The position numbers were made by a program, and so were the translations under genes. A model generated the notes under the pieces. It was given only the letters and a program-made list of their open reading frames with translations. It searched no databases and was not told the origin of the DNA. Below, in pieces: positions 38,028-46,384 of a stretch of DNA of 64,000 nt (its first letter is position 1; each line of letters begins with the position of its first letter). This DNA is from Luteimonas galliterrae. GTDB taxonomy: Bacteria > Pseudomonadota > Gammaproteobacteria > Xanthomonadales > Xanthomonadaceae. The stretch spans positions 1-64,000 of the forward strand of contig NZ_JAMBEP010000001.1 of assembly GCF_023374055.1 (NCBI RefSeq), read 5' to 3'.

Positions 38028-38507
38028 TCAGCGCATCACGCCGGGCAATCCCGGCACCGGGCTCAGGCTGCTGGTGCGCTCGATCGGGTATTCGCGCGGA
38101 TTGCCTTCTTCGGGCGTGGCGTTGACCGTGCCTTTCAACGCGTAGCCGATGCTGCGCTGCCCGGCCAAGGCGTCGGCCATGGCGATACGCGCCGCCGGCG
38201 TAGGCGAATGCGTCAGCGTTACCACGTCAGCCGATTCGGGGCCGATCGAGATGCCGGCATTGCCCTGCAGGGTGCCGGCCTGCTCGCTGCCCAGGCTCAT
38301 GGCCAGCGAGATCGCGTCGAAGCGCATCGGGATGCTGCTGAAATTATTGATCCGCACGTCCACCGACCAGCTGCCGTCGGCGCGCACCGTCAACTGCTGG
38401 ATGCCGGCGGCCGGTTCCGACACGCGCCGCACCATGCCGCCGCCGCCGCAGGACGCCAGCAGGAACGCGGTGGCGGCCATCAGGATCAGCGTCTTGAAAC
38501 GGCCCAT
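38028..38507 (-). CDS. Lipoprotein with LEA type 2-like domain
   Basis: The 159-residue product has a lipobox (TAFLLASC, Cys about 20) followed by a Gly run. The mature domain is beta-rich, with VDVRINNFSSIPMRFDAISLAMSL, which resembles LEA type 2/WHy domains found in stress lipoproteins. GGAGCGATGCG precedes the ATG. It is probably anchored in the outer membrane facing the periplasm. Function is unknown. Confidence 0.8.
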   Translation of the reverse strand: MGRFKTLILMAATAFLLASCGGGGMVRRVSEPAAGIQQLTVRADGSWSVDVRINNFSSIPMRFDAISLAMSLGSEQAGTLQGNAGISIGPESADVVTLTHSPTPAARIAMADALAGQRSIGYALKGTVNATPEEGNPREYPIERTSSLSPVPGLPGVMR

Positions 38508-38626
38508 CGCATCGCTCCGTCGGCAGGAGCGAAGAGGATACTACGCGGCGGTGAATCCGCACCCGGCGCCCTCCGAAACCCGGCGCGGCGGGGCGTATCA
38601 TTCAGCACCGGGAGGGGACGCGCACG

Positions 38627-38887
38627 ATGAACGACTCATGGATCGCCTGCCCGTTCAAACAGGGTGGCGCTTACCGCGTACGCCGCGATTTCACCGCGCT
38701 TCGCTGTTCCTTCAGGGCCGGCGAAATATTGATCTTCAAGTCGGTCGCATGGTCGCGATACGACGGCATGCTGGGTTTCTTCTTCGGTCAGCCGGGCAGC
38801 GAAGGCACCTGGGCTTGGGATATCGAGGACGACGCCGATCTGCAGGTCTGGAAGGAGTTGTTCGAGGAAGTGCCGGACGCGGTGTGA
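38627..38887 (+). CDS. Small cytoplasmic protein of unknown function
   Basis: The 86-residue protein (MNDSWIACPFKQGGAYRVRR...) is a compact, aromatic-rich domain with FRAGEILIFKSVAWSRYDGM and FFFGQPGSEGTWAWDIED. It resembles the DUF3601-type small domains, but I am not sure. GGGAGGGGACG before the ATG is a strong ribosome-binding site. It is convergent with the lipocalin gene. Confidence 0.75.
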   Translation: MNDSWIACPFKQGGAYRVRRDFTALRCSFRAGEILIFKSVAWSRYDGMLGFFFGQPGSEGTWAWDIEDDADLQVWKELFEEVPDAV

Positions 38888-38899
38888 GCGCGACGCTGC

Positions 38900-39427
38900 T
38901 CAGGTCAGCGGCGCCGCCATCACCAGCGGTTCCAGGTTGAAGCCCATCGCCTCGGCGCGCTTCTTGATCTGTTCGAACAGCGCGCGCTCCATCGTCGGCG
39001 TGCGCGACAGGATCCACAGGTATTTGCGGTTGGGTGAGGCCACCACCGCCCACTGGTAACCCGGATCCAGGTCGATCACCCAGTAATCCGCCCACACCAT
39101 CGGCAGCCACGACAGCCAATCCGGCGCGAATCGCACCTGCAACCGCCCGGGATGCCCTTCGACGCCGCGCGCGACCCCTTCGGCCGAATCGCGGTCCCCG
39201 TCTTCCGTGCGGCAGGCGTTGACCACGCCGATCAATTCGTCGTCGCGCAACGTATAAGCCGTGGTGATGTCCCCCACGCACTTGCGCTGGAAGAACACCG
39301 GTAGGTGCGCGATCTCGTGCCAATGCCCGGCGTAGCGCGAGATATCGAGCTCCGGCACCGAGCGCACCGGCTCAGCGGCGGAGACGGGCAGGGCGAACGC
39401 CAGCAGCAGGAGAAGGATCGAGCGCAT
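38900..39427 (-). CDS. blc: Exported lipocalin (Blc family)
   Basis: The 175-residue protein has a signal peptide (MRSILLLLLAFALPVSAAEP) and the bacterial lipocalin motifs DISRYAGHWHEIAHLPVFFQRKC, VIDLDPGYQWAVVASPNRKYLWILSR and a C-terminal helix. Unlike E. coli Blc it has no lipobox, so it is probably periplasmic rather than a lipoprotein. The family binds lysophospholipids or fatty acids. ACCGGAGCCGCCG supplies the ribosome-binding site. Confidence 0.92.
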   Translation of the reverse strand: MRSILLLLLAFALPVSAAEPVRSVPELDISRYAGHWHEIAHLPVFFQRKCVGDITTAYTLRDDELIGVVNACRTEDGDRDSAEGVARGVEGHPGRLQVRFAPDWLSWLPMVWADYWVIDLDPGYQWAVVASPNRKYLWILSRTPTMERALFEQIKKRAEAMGFNLEPLVMAAPLT

Positions 39428-39572
39428 CGGCGGCTCCGGTCAGGGCTGGCGCAGGGTCGCGGCGGGGGTGTTCAGTCTGCGTGACGGGTCGCTGCGCGCT
39501 CCTATAAAGCAGCGGTGGCTGTTTTCGTGCCTCGCGAGCTGATGTAGCCTTGGCCTTAAGGGGGAACTCGCT

Positions 39573-40031
39573 ATGCGCATCGTATTGTTTTCGATCCTGT
39601 TTTTTGCTTTGTCCGGGCCGGCCGGCGCGGAGTATCGCTGCGGACGGGCCAAGACGGGTCCGGAATTCCAGGCGGCGCTCGACGCCGAACTGAGCCGCAT
39701 CCAACAGGCCCACCAGTCGAGCGAAGCTTCGCACAAAGCCGAGATAGACCTGAAATCCCAAGCGCTGATCGAAAAAGGCGTCTGGTCCGAAGCGGATAGG
39801 GCGGCTTATTTCGACAGGGTCGCGAACCTGCCGGCATTCCAGGCGCGGGAAATAGAGAAGCGGGATTACGGCCGCTATTTTCCATCCGAAGTGCAAATGG
39901 CGATGACGTTGGGCGCAGCCAATCCGCGAATGGGATGCGAGCATGCCGCGAATGCGGTGTCCTTTCTCGCCAAGATCGCCGCGGCGAGCGAGGCGCAATG
40001 GCTTTTGATGAAAACCGAAATGCCGAAATAG
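39573..40031 (+). CDS. Exported protein of unknown function
   Basis: The 152-residue product has a signal peptide (MRIVLFSILFFALSGPAGAEYRC) and a mostly helical mature part with two cysteines (YRCGRAK and RMGCEHAAN), which could pair. AAGGGGG lies before the ATG. It resembles no family I know. The gene is less GC-rich than its neighbours. Confidence 0.7.
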   Translation: MRIVLFSILFFALSGPAGAEYRCGRAKTGPEFQAALDAELSRIQQAHQSSEASHKAEIDLKSQALIEKGVWSEADRAAYFDRVANLPAFQAREIEKRDYGRYFPSEVQMAMTLGAANPRMGCEHAANAVSFLAKIAAASEAQWLLMKTEMPK

Positions 40032-40058
40032 GCCGAAGGCGGTCGAAGAGCTCGCCCC

Positions 40059-40850
40059 TCATGGACCGATGGCTGCCTCGCAGAGGCTCGCGATCACTTT
40101 GCTCCCTTCGCGGGCCTGATCGTCATCGGAAGGAGCGAATTCGGTCACGGTAAGGCCGACCACATCGGCTTCGTGCGCGATGCGGCGGACCAGCGCGATC
40201 GTATCTTCGATGCCGAGTCCGCCGTCGGGATAGGCGACATAAGGAAATTCGCGCGGATCGAGCGCGTCCAGGTCGAAATGGATATGCACCGGTCCGCCGA
40301 TCGGCGTCTTCGGATCCAGCAGCTTCAAATCCATTTCGCGTTGCAGCGCCCAGTCGCCGTCGTCGCCGACGCGGATGCCGAAATAGCGGAAGCGGGCCGG
40401 ATCGATCGGCTTACCCAGGAAGGGGCGCATCGGCTGGGGCGCGCGGCCCAGGATCGCGCTTACCGGCATGCCGTGGAAGTTGCCGCTGGGCGAAGTCTCG
40501 GGTGTGTTGGCGTCGAGATGGGCATCGATCCAGATCACGCCGAGGTCGGGATGCATGCCGTGCAGATAATCGATCACCGCGACATCCACGGCGCAATCGC
40601 CGCCGGCGGTCAGCACGCGCCTGGCGCCGGAGCGCGCGAGCACGTCCTGGGCGCCGCGGAATTGCGCGAAGATCGCTTCCCAGCGGCGGACGCCGTGAGC
40701 GTCTACCGCATGGTTGTCGCCCAGCGGCACCCGGACCTGCGGCGCGTATTGCGCGCAGATCGCAGCGGCCGCTGCAGCGCCGCGCGGGAGGTTCTCGTGC
40801 CGGCCCGATCCTTGCCATTGCGGGTAGGAGAGGCTGAGGTCGAAGGGCAT
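40059..40850 (-). CDS. Arginase/agmatinase-fold hydrolase with Cys at a metal position
   Basis: The 263-residue protein has the ureohydrolase metal motifs WIDAHLDANTP (DAHxD) and HFDLDALDP (DxD). The first motif reads GGDCAVD, where classical arginases have GGDH with a Mn-binding His; some family members carry Cys here. AAAGGAG 9 bases upstream fixes the start at 40850. Likely substrates are guanidino compounds, but the sequence does not say which. It is convergent with the exported protein at 39573. Confidence 0.87.
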   Translation of the reverse strand: MPFDLSLSYPQWQGSGRHENLPRGAAAAAAICAQYAPQVRVPLGDNHAVDAHGVRRWEAIFAQFRGAQDVLARSGARRVLTAGGDCAVDVAVIDYLHGMHPDLGVIWIDAHLDANTPETSPSGNFHGMPVSAILGRAPQPMRPFLGKPIDPARFRYFGIRVGDDGDWALQREMDLKLLDPKTPIGGPVHIHFDLDALDPREFPYVAYPDGGLGIEDTIALVRRIAHEADVVGLTVTEFAPSDDDQAREGSKVIASLCEAAIGP

Positions 40851-40937
40851 AGTCCCGCGCTCCTTTCCGATCGTTAATTTCGATGATGCCATGGCGTATG
40901 GGGGCTTGCGATCTGGCACCGAATCATCGCTGGGACC

Positions 40938-41146
40938 GTAGGTTGGGGGTGAAATCCCGACATCGACCTCTTTCAGACGTGTCGATCTTCGAAGCGATCG
41001 CTCATTGATCTTGAGAGCCGAAGGTTGGGTGAAACCCCAACATAACCATCTTCCAGCTCAGGTGGGACGCAACTCAACATCGCAAACTCATTGAGTCGGC
41101 ATGCTGCCTGCAGGCATCGTATTGTTGGGGTTTCACCCCAACCTAC
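40938..41146. repeat. Three copies of a TAGGTTGGGGTGAAACCCCAAC repeat
   Basis: Copies lie at 40938-40961, 41021-41042 and, inverted, at 41123-41146. Each is a small hairpin (TTGGGG...CCCCAA). They are found only here in the window, directly upstream of the RES gene. Nothing else in 40851-41320 looks like a gene, except a doubtful 65-codon frame at 41160-41357 that overlaps the RES start. Confidence 0.75.
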
Positions 41147-41320
41147 CGAGCTAGCCCCTATGTTTCGCCAGCACTCCAAATGGCTGGCGCCTCCCGACCG
41201 AAATATCGATTCCGAAGTCGTCGCCGAATGGAACCAGCAGCGGCCCAACTACCCCATGACCATTGCCTTTCAGCGGCAAGATTGGTCACCCTTACTACGA
41301 GCATCGATTGGCGGCCTAAG

Positions 41321-42700
41321 ATGTCCTACGACAGCCGAATATGTGGCGACTGCATAAGCGACGCCTTTCTCAAGGCGGAAATCGCGAAAAGCGCCCGCGA
41401 CGACGAGGAGTGCAGCTACTGCTCGAAGATAAAACCTACAATCGAAATGAATGATCTCGCGGAGCGCGTCGACAATGTAATTTCTTTGTTTTTCGAATCC
41501 ACGACCGGCGATGAGTTGCCTTGGGCGAACTACGAGCCAACAGGTAATCCTTTGGACGAGGTGGTGGGAGAGCTTTTGGGGGCCGAAGAAGATGTAGTCA
41601 ACGACGTGGTCGAGCTGTTATCTGAGGGCTGGTTCGATCGCGATTCCTTGGAAAAGAAATATGGCGATGACCCTCATTTTGTAGAAAACACGCGGTTTGA
41701 GCAGCCGCTGAGCGAGGCTTGGCGAAAAATGGAACACAGCCTAAAGACAGCGGCTCGGCACATAGATCCGAAGGCGACGGTGCTGCTGGAAAGTGTCTTC
41801 GGGCAAGTCGTTGAAGACCGCACATATACAGAGAAACCGGTAATCGTCGAAGTCGGTCCCGGAACCGAAATTGAACACCTATTTCGAGCTCGCGTATTTC
41901 AAACCGAGGATGCGCTCGAAAAAGCGCTATCGCACCCGGAGCGCCATATTGGTCCGCCGCCATCAGAAATAGCCGTTGCAGGGCGTATGAACGCTCGAGG
42001 GATCTCCGTCTTTTACGGCGCGACTGACCAGCAGATTGCAATCGCTGAAGTCCGTCCGCCCGTCGGAAGCTATGCGGCCATGGGAAAGTTTCAGATCACC
42101 AGGAAGCTAAGGCTCCTGGATCTATATGAACTAAATGCAGTGGTTGTCGACCCACGCATGAGCATGTTCGATCCGAGCTGCGCGAGCGCCATGACTCGCA
42201 GTCAGTTTTTAGGGACCTTGGCGGAAAAGCTCGTGATGCCGGTCATGCCCGAATTGCAAGACCGAGACTATCTAATAACCCAGGTAATCGCAGATTTTCT
42301 CGCTACTCACCCGACCCTCGAATTGGATGGAATCTTGTTTCCTTCCGCACAGCATGCGCTGACGAAGAGAAACATTCCGGGTCGGAATGTCATTCTTTTC
42401 AACAAAGCATCCAAGGTGGCCTACTCGGATCATGATTTCGGAAACACTCGTGCCAATCTTTGGGATGTCGATGATGATGGTGCCAGATTTCAGCCCATGA
42501 TATGGACAGAACAAGACACTGAGCCCAAGCCACCTAGGCCCCCATTTCTTATCCCGGCCGACCGCATTGAACCGACATTGGAATTAGACCGGGAAAGTCT
42601 GGAAATCTTCGAAATCAAGGCTATCCAATACGGGACTTTTAGCCACGCTGTGGAGCATAAGGTTGTGTCCAAGCGAGACGACCGTAAGCGAAAATATTGA
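41321..42700 (+). CDS. HEPN/RES-domain protein, putative NAD+-degrading toxin
   Basis: From MSYDSRICGDC at 41321 the protein has 459 residues. The N-terminus carries two CxxC pairs (CGDC, CSYC), which look like a small zinc site. A helical region to about residue 170 resembles the HEPN domains that precede RES. The RES domain follows: HLFRARVFQ, RMNARGISVFYGATDQQIAIAEVRPP with the expected Arg, Tyr and Glu, and DGILFPSAQ with a late Ser. RES toxins split NAD+. The DNA is clearly AT-richer than the flanks and sits next to tRNA-Phe, consistent with transfer. No adjacent antitoxin is evident. Confidence 0.8.
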   Translation: MSYDSRICGDCISDAFLKAEIAKSARDDEECSYCSKIKPTIEMNDLAERVDNVISLFFESTTGDELPWANYEPTGNPLDEVVGELLGAEEDVVNDVVELLSEGWFDRDSLEKKYGDDPHFVENTRFEQPLSEAWRKMEHSLKTAARHIDPKATVLLESVFGQVVEDRTYTEKPVIVEVGPGTEIEHLFRARVFQTEDALEKALSHPERHIGPPPSEIAVAGRMNARGISVFYGATDQQIAIAEVRPPVGSYAAMGKFQITRKLRLLDLYELNAVVVDPRMSMFDPSCASAMTRSQFLGTLAEKLVMPVMPELQDRDYLITQVIADFLATHPTLELDGILFPSAQHALTKRNIPGRNVILFNKASKVAYSDHDFGNTRANLWDVDDDGARFQPMIWTEQDTEPKPPRPPFLIPADRIEPTLELDRESLEIFEIKAIQYGTFSHAVEHKVVSKRDDRKRKY

Positions 42701-42776
42701 TAGGGGCGCAACAGCCGATGCTGGAAGGCCGGCTAGGGGCCGGAGCCATAAAGCTCAGCCGTCAAGGATGCCCTGA

Positions 42777-42811
42777 AGAAAAAAGAGGCTTCGTTCGCGC
42801 GAACCTCTTCA
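42777..42811 (-). terminator. Terminator of tRNA-Phe
   Basis: On the minus strand, GAAGAGG and CCTCTTTTTT enclose TTCGCGCGAACGAAG, giving a hairpin with a T-run about 27 bases after the tRNA. Confidence 0.75.
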
Positions 42812-42837
42812 TTTGCGTCGTATTCCGCAATGCTGAA

Positions 42838-42913
42838 TGGTGGCCGGGGAGGGAATCGAACCCCCGACACGGGGATTTTCAATCCCCTGCTCTACCAACT
42901 GAGCTACCCGGCC
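42838..42913 (-). tRNA. tRNA-Phe (GAA anticodon)
   Basis: The 76-base minus-strand sequence has acceptor GGCCGGG/CCCGGCC, D-loop AGCTCAGTTGGTAGAGC, anticodon stem GGGGA/TCCCC with loop TTGAAAA, so the anticodon is GAA (42878-42880), and T-loop GTTCGATTC. CCA is encoded. Its 3' end faces the AT-rich RES gene. Confidence 0.97.
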
Positions 42914-43079
42914 ATTCTGCTGCGGCCTGGGCCGAGCGAGCCCGAAATGATACGGAGCCGGGGCCGGGGTGGCAAGCCGGATCGCGGCTGAACACCGGTC
43001 CGATGGCGGGTTGCGGGCGGCGGGATCGGGCGCATCATCTTCTCGAAGGTGGTTTTTCATCCCATATGAGGAGGTCGCC

Positions 43080-43487
43080 ATGAAGCGTATTCCGCTACTG
43101 TTGAGCGCACTGGCGCTAGCCCTGACGGCTACCGCCGGTTTTGCCGCCGAAGGCTCGCGCGATGCGGCCCGGCTGGCCAAGTACGAAGCCCACGCCGGCG
43201 CGCCGGTCAAGAACATTCCTTACCGCACCCCGGTCGGTTGGGAAGTGGTCGACGACGACCACATCCTGCTGACGATGCGGCCCAAGGAGGTCTACCTGTT
43301 GCGCCTGTCCGGCTTGTGCATCCAGAACGACCGCGGCGCGGCGGCGATCGCCATCACCTCGCAGGCTGGGCGCATCAGCGCCGGCTTCGACCGGGTGAAG
43401 ACCGGCGACGAACCTTCGAGTTGCCGCGTCGAAGAAATCCGGCCGATCGATACGGTCGCGCTAAAAGCGGCCGAGGCTGCGAAGTAA
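43080..43487 (+). CDS. Exported protein, possibly DUF6491 family
   Basis: The 135-residue protein has a signal peptide (MKRIPLLLSALALALTATAGFAAE). The mature part, RLAKYEAHAGAPVKNIPYRTP, DDDHILLTMRPKEVYLLRLSG and CIQNDRGAAAI, resembles a family common in Xanthomonadaceae periplasms that I recall as DUF6491. Two cysteines (GLCIQ, SSCRVEE) could form a disulfide. GAGGAGG before the ATG is a strong ribosome-binding site. Function is unknown. Confidence 0.78.
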   Translation: MKRIPLLLSALALALTATAGFAAEGSRDAARLAKYEAHAGAPVKNIPYRTPVGWEVVDDDHILLTMRPKEVYLLRLSGLCIQNDRGAAAIAITSQAGRISAGFDRVKTGDEPSSCRVEEIRPIDTVALKAAEAAK

Positions 43488-43536
43488 AACCGCCTGGACT
43501 TCTCCTCCCGATAACGGGAGGAGAACGACGCGACGG

Positions 43537-43806
43537 CTAAGCCTCCGGCACGTACCCAGCGGGCTTCTCGGCGCCTTCGCCGAACAGGAATTTCTGCATC
43601 TCGGTTTCCAGCAGCGCGCGATGCTTGGGATCGCGCGGCGATAGCCGGTTTTCGTTGATCAGCATCGTCTGGTGCGCCAGCCATGCGGCCCATGCGGCCT
43701 TGCCGATGTGGGCGAAGATGCGTTGGCCGAGTTCGCCGGGCCAGGGAACGAAATCGAGGCCTTCGGTTTCGCGTTTTTCGTAATCGCAGAAGACGGTGCG
43801 CGGCAT
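43537..43806 (-). CDS. yggX: Probable Fe(2+)-trafficking protein YggX
   Basis: The 89-residue protein begins [19 protein letters not shown] and contains [34 protein letters not shown], the YggX pattern with its single conserved Cys. YggX helps protect or repair iron-sulfur clusters under oxidative stress. It lies downstream of mutY, as in E. coli; MutY itself needs a 4Fe-4S cluster. A paired repeat separates the two genes. Confidence 0.95.
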   Translation of the reverse strand: MPRTVFCDYEKRETEGLDFVPWPGELGQRIFAHIGKAAWAAWLAHQTMLINENRLSPRDPKHRALLETEMQKFLFGEGAEKPAGYVPEA

Positions 43807-43848
43807 GCGTCCATTGTAGCGGGTCACGCCTTCTGCGAGCGGCTTTTC

Positions 43849-43931
43849 GTAGGAGCGGCTTTAGCCGCGAGCTCTTCCCTTCATGATCGCGCGAGCTTGG
43901 AGAAAGAGCTCGCGGCTAAAACCGCTCCTAC
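43849..43931. repeat. Paired GTAGGAGCGGCTTTAGCCGCGAGC repeat
   Basis: Inverted copies lie between mutY and yggX. The outer end of the right copy provides the mutY stop codon (43928-43930). Confidence 0.8.
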
Positions 43932-44995
43932 GAAGAGCGGGCGGGAATGACGGCTAACAGCAATTTGCGGACAGGTGCTGGGATGCCCAGCGAAACGAGC
44001 TCGTCGCGGGCCACCCAGCGAAGGTCGTCGTTGTCGCGTACGGCGGCGGACAGGCCTAGTCCGCGCCAACGCAGCGGCTGCAATTGCACGTGGTAATGGG
44101 TGAAGGCGTGCGCGATCGGCGCCAGCGCTTCGGCATGGTCGTAGTCGCCCTGCAGATGGCTCGCGAACCAGGCGCGCGCGGTTTCGTGGTCCGCGGCTTC
44201 GGGCAGCGACCAGAGCGAGGCCCAGATGCCGGTCGGCGGACGTTTCTGCAGCAGCACGCGCTGGCCGGCGTCTTCGGCCAGCAGCAGCAAGGCATGCCGT
44301 TCGGGGATGGGCTTGCTCGGTTTGGCGGTCGGCAGCTCGGCGACGCGACCGTCGCGCAACGCGACGCAGTCCGCCTGCAGCGGGCAGATCACGCAAGCCG
44401 GATCGTGGCGCGTGCACAGCGTGGCGCCGAAATCCATCTGCGCTTGCGTGTAATCGGCCAGGCGTTCGTGCGGCAGGTGCGATTCGGCCAGCAGCCACAA
44501 CGCTTTTTCGACGGCCGGCGTGCCGGGCCAACCGGCGACGCCGTGAAAGCGGGCGAGGACGCGCTTGACGTTGCCGTCCAGGATCGCGAAACGATCGCCC
44601 CAAGCCTGCGCCAGGATCGCGCCCGCTGTGCTGCGGCCGATGCCGGGCAGGGCGGTGAGCGCATCGGGATCGCGCGGCAACTCGCCGTCGTGGCGCTCGA
44701 CGCAGAGTTTCGCCGCCGCATGCAGGTTGCGCGCGCGAGCGTAGTAGCCGAGTCCGGACCACAGCGCCAGCACGTCGTCCTGCGACGCCGCGGCCAGCGC
44801 CGGCAAGGTCGGCAGCGCGGCGACGAAGCGCTCGAAATACGGCATCACCGTTTGCACCTGCGTCTGCTGGAGCATGATTTCCGACAGCCAGACGCGGTAG
44901 GGCGTACGCGGATGCATCCACGGCAGGTCGTGGCGGCCGGCGCGGTCGTACCAGGCCAGCAGGCGCGAAGCGAAATCGTCCGCGGCTGTGTTCAT
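43928..44995 (-). CDS. mutY: A/G-specific adenine glycosylase
   Basis: This 355-residue DNA repair enzyme removes adenine mispaired with 8-oxoguanine. It has the HhH-GPD fold with catalytic Glu40 (LSEIMLQQTQV) and Asp140 (ILDGNVKRV), hairpin LPGIGRSTAGAI and the 4Fe-4S motif CTRHDPACVICPLQADC. The C-terminal NUDIX-like domain (HALLLLAEDAGQRVLLQKRP) recognises 8-oxoG. The start overlaps the preceding gene's stop (ATGA). The last residues RSS and the TAG stop are encoded by a GTAGGAGCGG repeat. Confidence 0.96.
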   Translation of the reverse strand: MNTAADDFASRLLAWYDRAGRHDLPWMHPRTPYRVWLSEIMLQQTQVQTVMPYFERFVAALPTLPALAAASQDDVLALWSGLGYYARARNLHAAAKLCVERHDGELPRDPDALTALPGIGRSTAGAILAQAWGDRFAILDGNVKRVLARFHGVAGWPGTPAVEKALWLLAESHLPHERLADYTQAQMDFGATLCTRHDPACVICPLQADCVALRDGRVAELPTAKPSKPIPERHALLLLAEDAGQRVLLQKRPPTGIWASLWSLPEAADHETARAWFASHLQGDYDHAEALAPIAHAFTHYHVQLQPLRWRGLGLSAAVRDNDDLRWVARDELVSLGIPAPVRKLLLAVIPARSS

Positions 44996-46242
44996 CGCAC
45001 GGGCGGCTCGGCGATGGCGGGATCGTCCATTTCGATTTCGACGCCTCGCAGCTGCGCGCCGGAAACTTCCAATGCCGGCGTGACGATGCGCCCATCGAGC
45101 GGCGGCAACGGCGAGCCTGCGGCGCCCGCATCGATCCATGCGGTCACTTCGGGCAAGCGGAAGCGGCCGTCGAAGTGCGTTTGGTCGCGCTGCAGGCTCA
45201 ACGCCGCGATGTCGCTGAAGTCCGGTTTGCCGGCGTAATTCAACGAGAACGGCAGCGGCGACGGCGATGCGCCTATCGGCGCGGGCAGCGCCGGCCATGA
45301 CGACGGCCAGGCAGCGATTTTTCCCGCCAGTTGCAGCGACAGCGCGTTGCCGTACGCGATGCGTCCATGCGCGTCCAATTCGGGAACGGGATCGTCGCCG
45401 TGCACGACGCTTCCGATTGGCGCGATGGCCAGCACGCCTCCGCGATAGCGCAACGGCCCGGCGAGCCCGAATGCGAAGGGCAGATCGGTATCGCCGGACA
45501 CGTAACGTGCAGTGGCGCCGAGTTTCATGCGATCCAGACCGAGGCCATCCGCATCGGAATGCAAACGGCCGCCGAGAATGGGTTTCATCGGCAGCTTCCA
45601 ATCGCTTGATTCCACCGACAACTGGCCGGCCAAACCCAAGCCGGCGCCGATCTCGGGCTTGATCAGCACCGCATGCACATCGAAGGGCAGGCGTGTGCCG
45701 CCGGCGAGCACGCGTCCGCTCGCATGCGCATGCACGCGGCGTTGCGGATACAACGCGGGCAGTTGCAAGTCCAAGGATTCGATCGACCAGCCGTCTCCGG
45801 TCACGCGTCCGTCGTCCACCTGCAGGCCGTCGGTCAGCGTGGGGATCTTGGTTTCGCCCGGCGGCCGCGTCGCCAGCCAGCGCAGCAGGGCGGGGAGGTC
45901 CAGCTGCGGCGCGTCCAGTTCGATGCGCTCCACGATCAGGTCGGCGCCGCCGGCTCGGATCGTGGACCAGGGCAGGGTGAGGTAGATGCGTTTGGCGCGA
46001 AGCAGCGGCGTCGCGGCGCCGGGTTGTTTGGCGACGACATCGCGCACGACGAGCATCGGCGTGCCGAGCAGGCGGTATTCGCTGGCGCCGCTGGCGGTGA
46101 TTTCCAGGCCGAGGGCGGCGCCGGCGCGGGCGAGCAGGAGAGAAGCGACCCTGTCCGGCTGCGCGAACCAACGCAATGCGAGCAGGCTCAGCAGCACCAC
46201 GCTCATGGCGGCGATGAGCCAAGTGCGGCCGGTGATTTTCAC
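44992..46242 (-). CDS. AsmA-like / intermembrane lipid-transport-related protein, GTG start
   Basis: The 416-residue protein starts with a cytoplasmic stub and one membrane anchor (LIAAMSVVLLSLLALRWFA). A long beta-rich periplasmic part follows, with the N-terminal AsmA signature (DRVASLLLARAGAALGLEI...LPWSTIRAGGADLIVERIELDAPQLDL). AsmA-like proteins span the periplasm and take part in lipid transfer or outer-membrane assembly. GTG at 46242 is preceded by GGAGAAG; no ATG fits. It is translationally coupled to mutY by a four-base overlap. Confidence 0.82.
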   Translation of the reverse strand: MKITGRTWLIAAMSVVLLSLLALRWFAQPDRVASLLLARAGAALGLEITASGASEYRLLGTPMLVVRDVVAKQPGAATPLLRAKRIYLTLPWSTIRAGGADLIVERIELDAPQLDLPALLRWLATRPPGETKIPTLTDGLQVDDGRVTGDGWSIESLDLQLPALYPQRRVHAHASGRVLAGGTRLPFDVHAVLIKPEIGAGLGLAGQLSVESSDWKLPMKPILGGRLHSDADGLGLDRMKLGATARYVSGDTDLPFAFGLAGPLRYRGGVLAIAPIGSVVHGDDPVPELDAHGRIAYGNALSLQLAGKIAAWPSSWPALPAPIGASPSPLPFSLNYAGKPDFSDIAALSLQRDQTHFDGRFRLPEVTAWIDAGAAGSPLPPLDGRIVTPALEVSGAQLRGVEIEMDDPAIAEPPVR

Positions 46243-46280
46243 GGCGCCATCTTCTCCGGAGGCCGGCACAAACTACCGCA

Positions 46281-46360
46281 AGAGCAGCGGAGCAAGCTCT
46301 GCTCTACAGAGCGATGGCGGAGCAAAGTCGCTGGATTCCCGCTTTCGCGGGAATGACGGC
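46281..46360. repeat. Two adjacent repeats of different families
   Basis: 46281-46307 is AGAGCAGCGGAGCAAGCTCTGCTCTAC. 46334-46360 is GATTCCCGCTTTCGCGGGAATGACGG. They separate the AsmA-like gene from ftsY. Confidence 0.75.
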
Positions 46361-46384
46361 TTCTAGAGGCGCGGAAGCGCCGCA

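Noticed and set aside
41160-41357. 65-codon frame overlapping the RES gene start, as a possible antitoxin
   Set aside because: There is no ribosome-binding site, no recognisable DNA-binding motif, and it overlaps the RES coding start in another frame.
42838-42913. Attachment-site duplication of the tRNA-Phe 3' end flanking the RES gene
   Set aside because: I found no second copy of the tRNA 3' end between 40850 and 41320, and no integrase gene.
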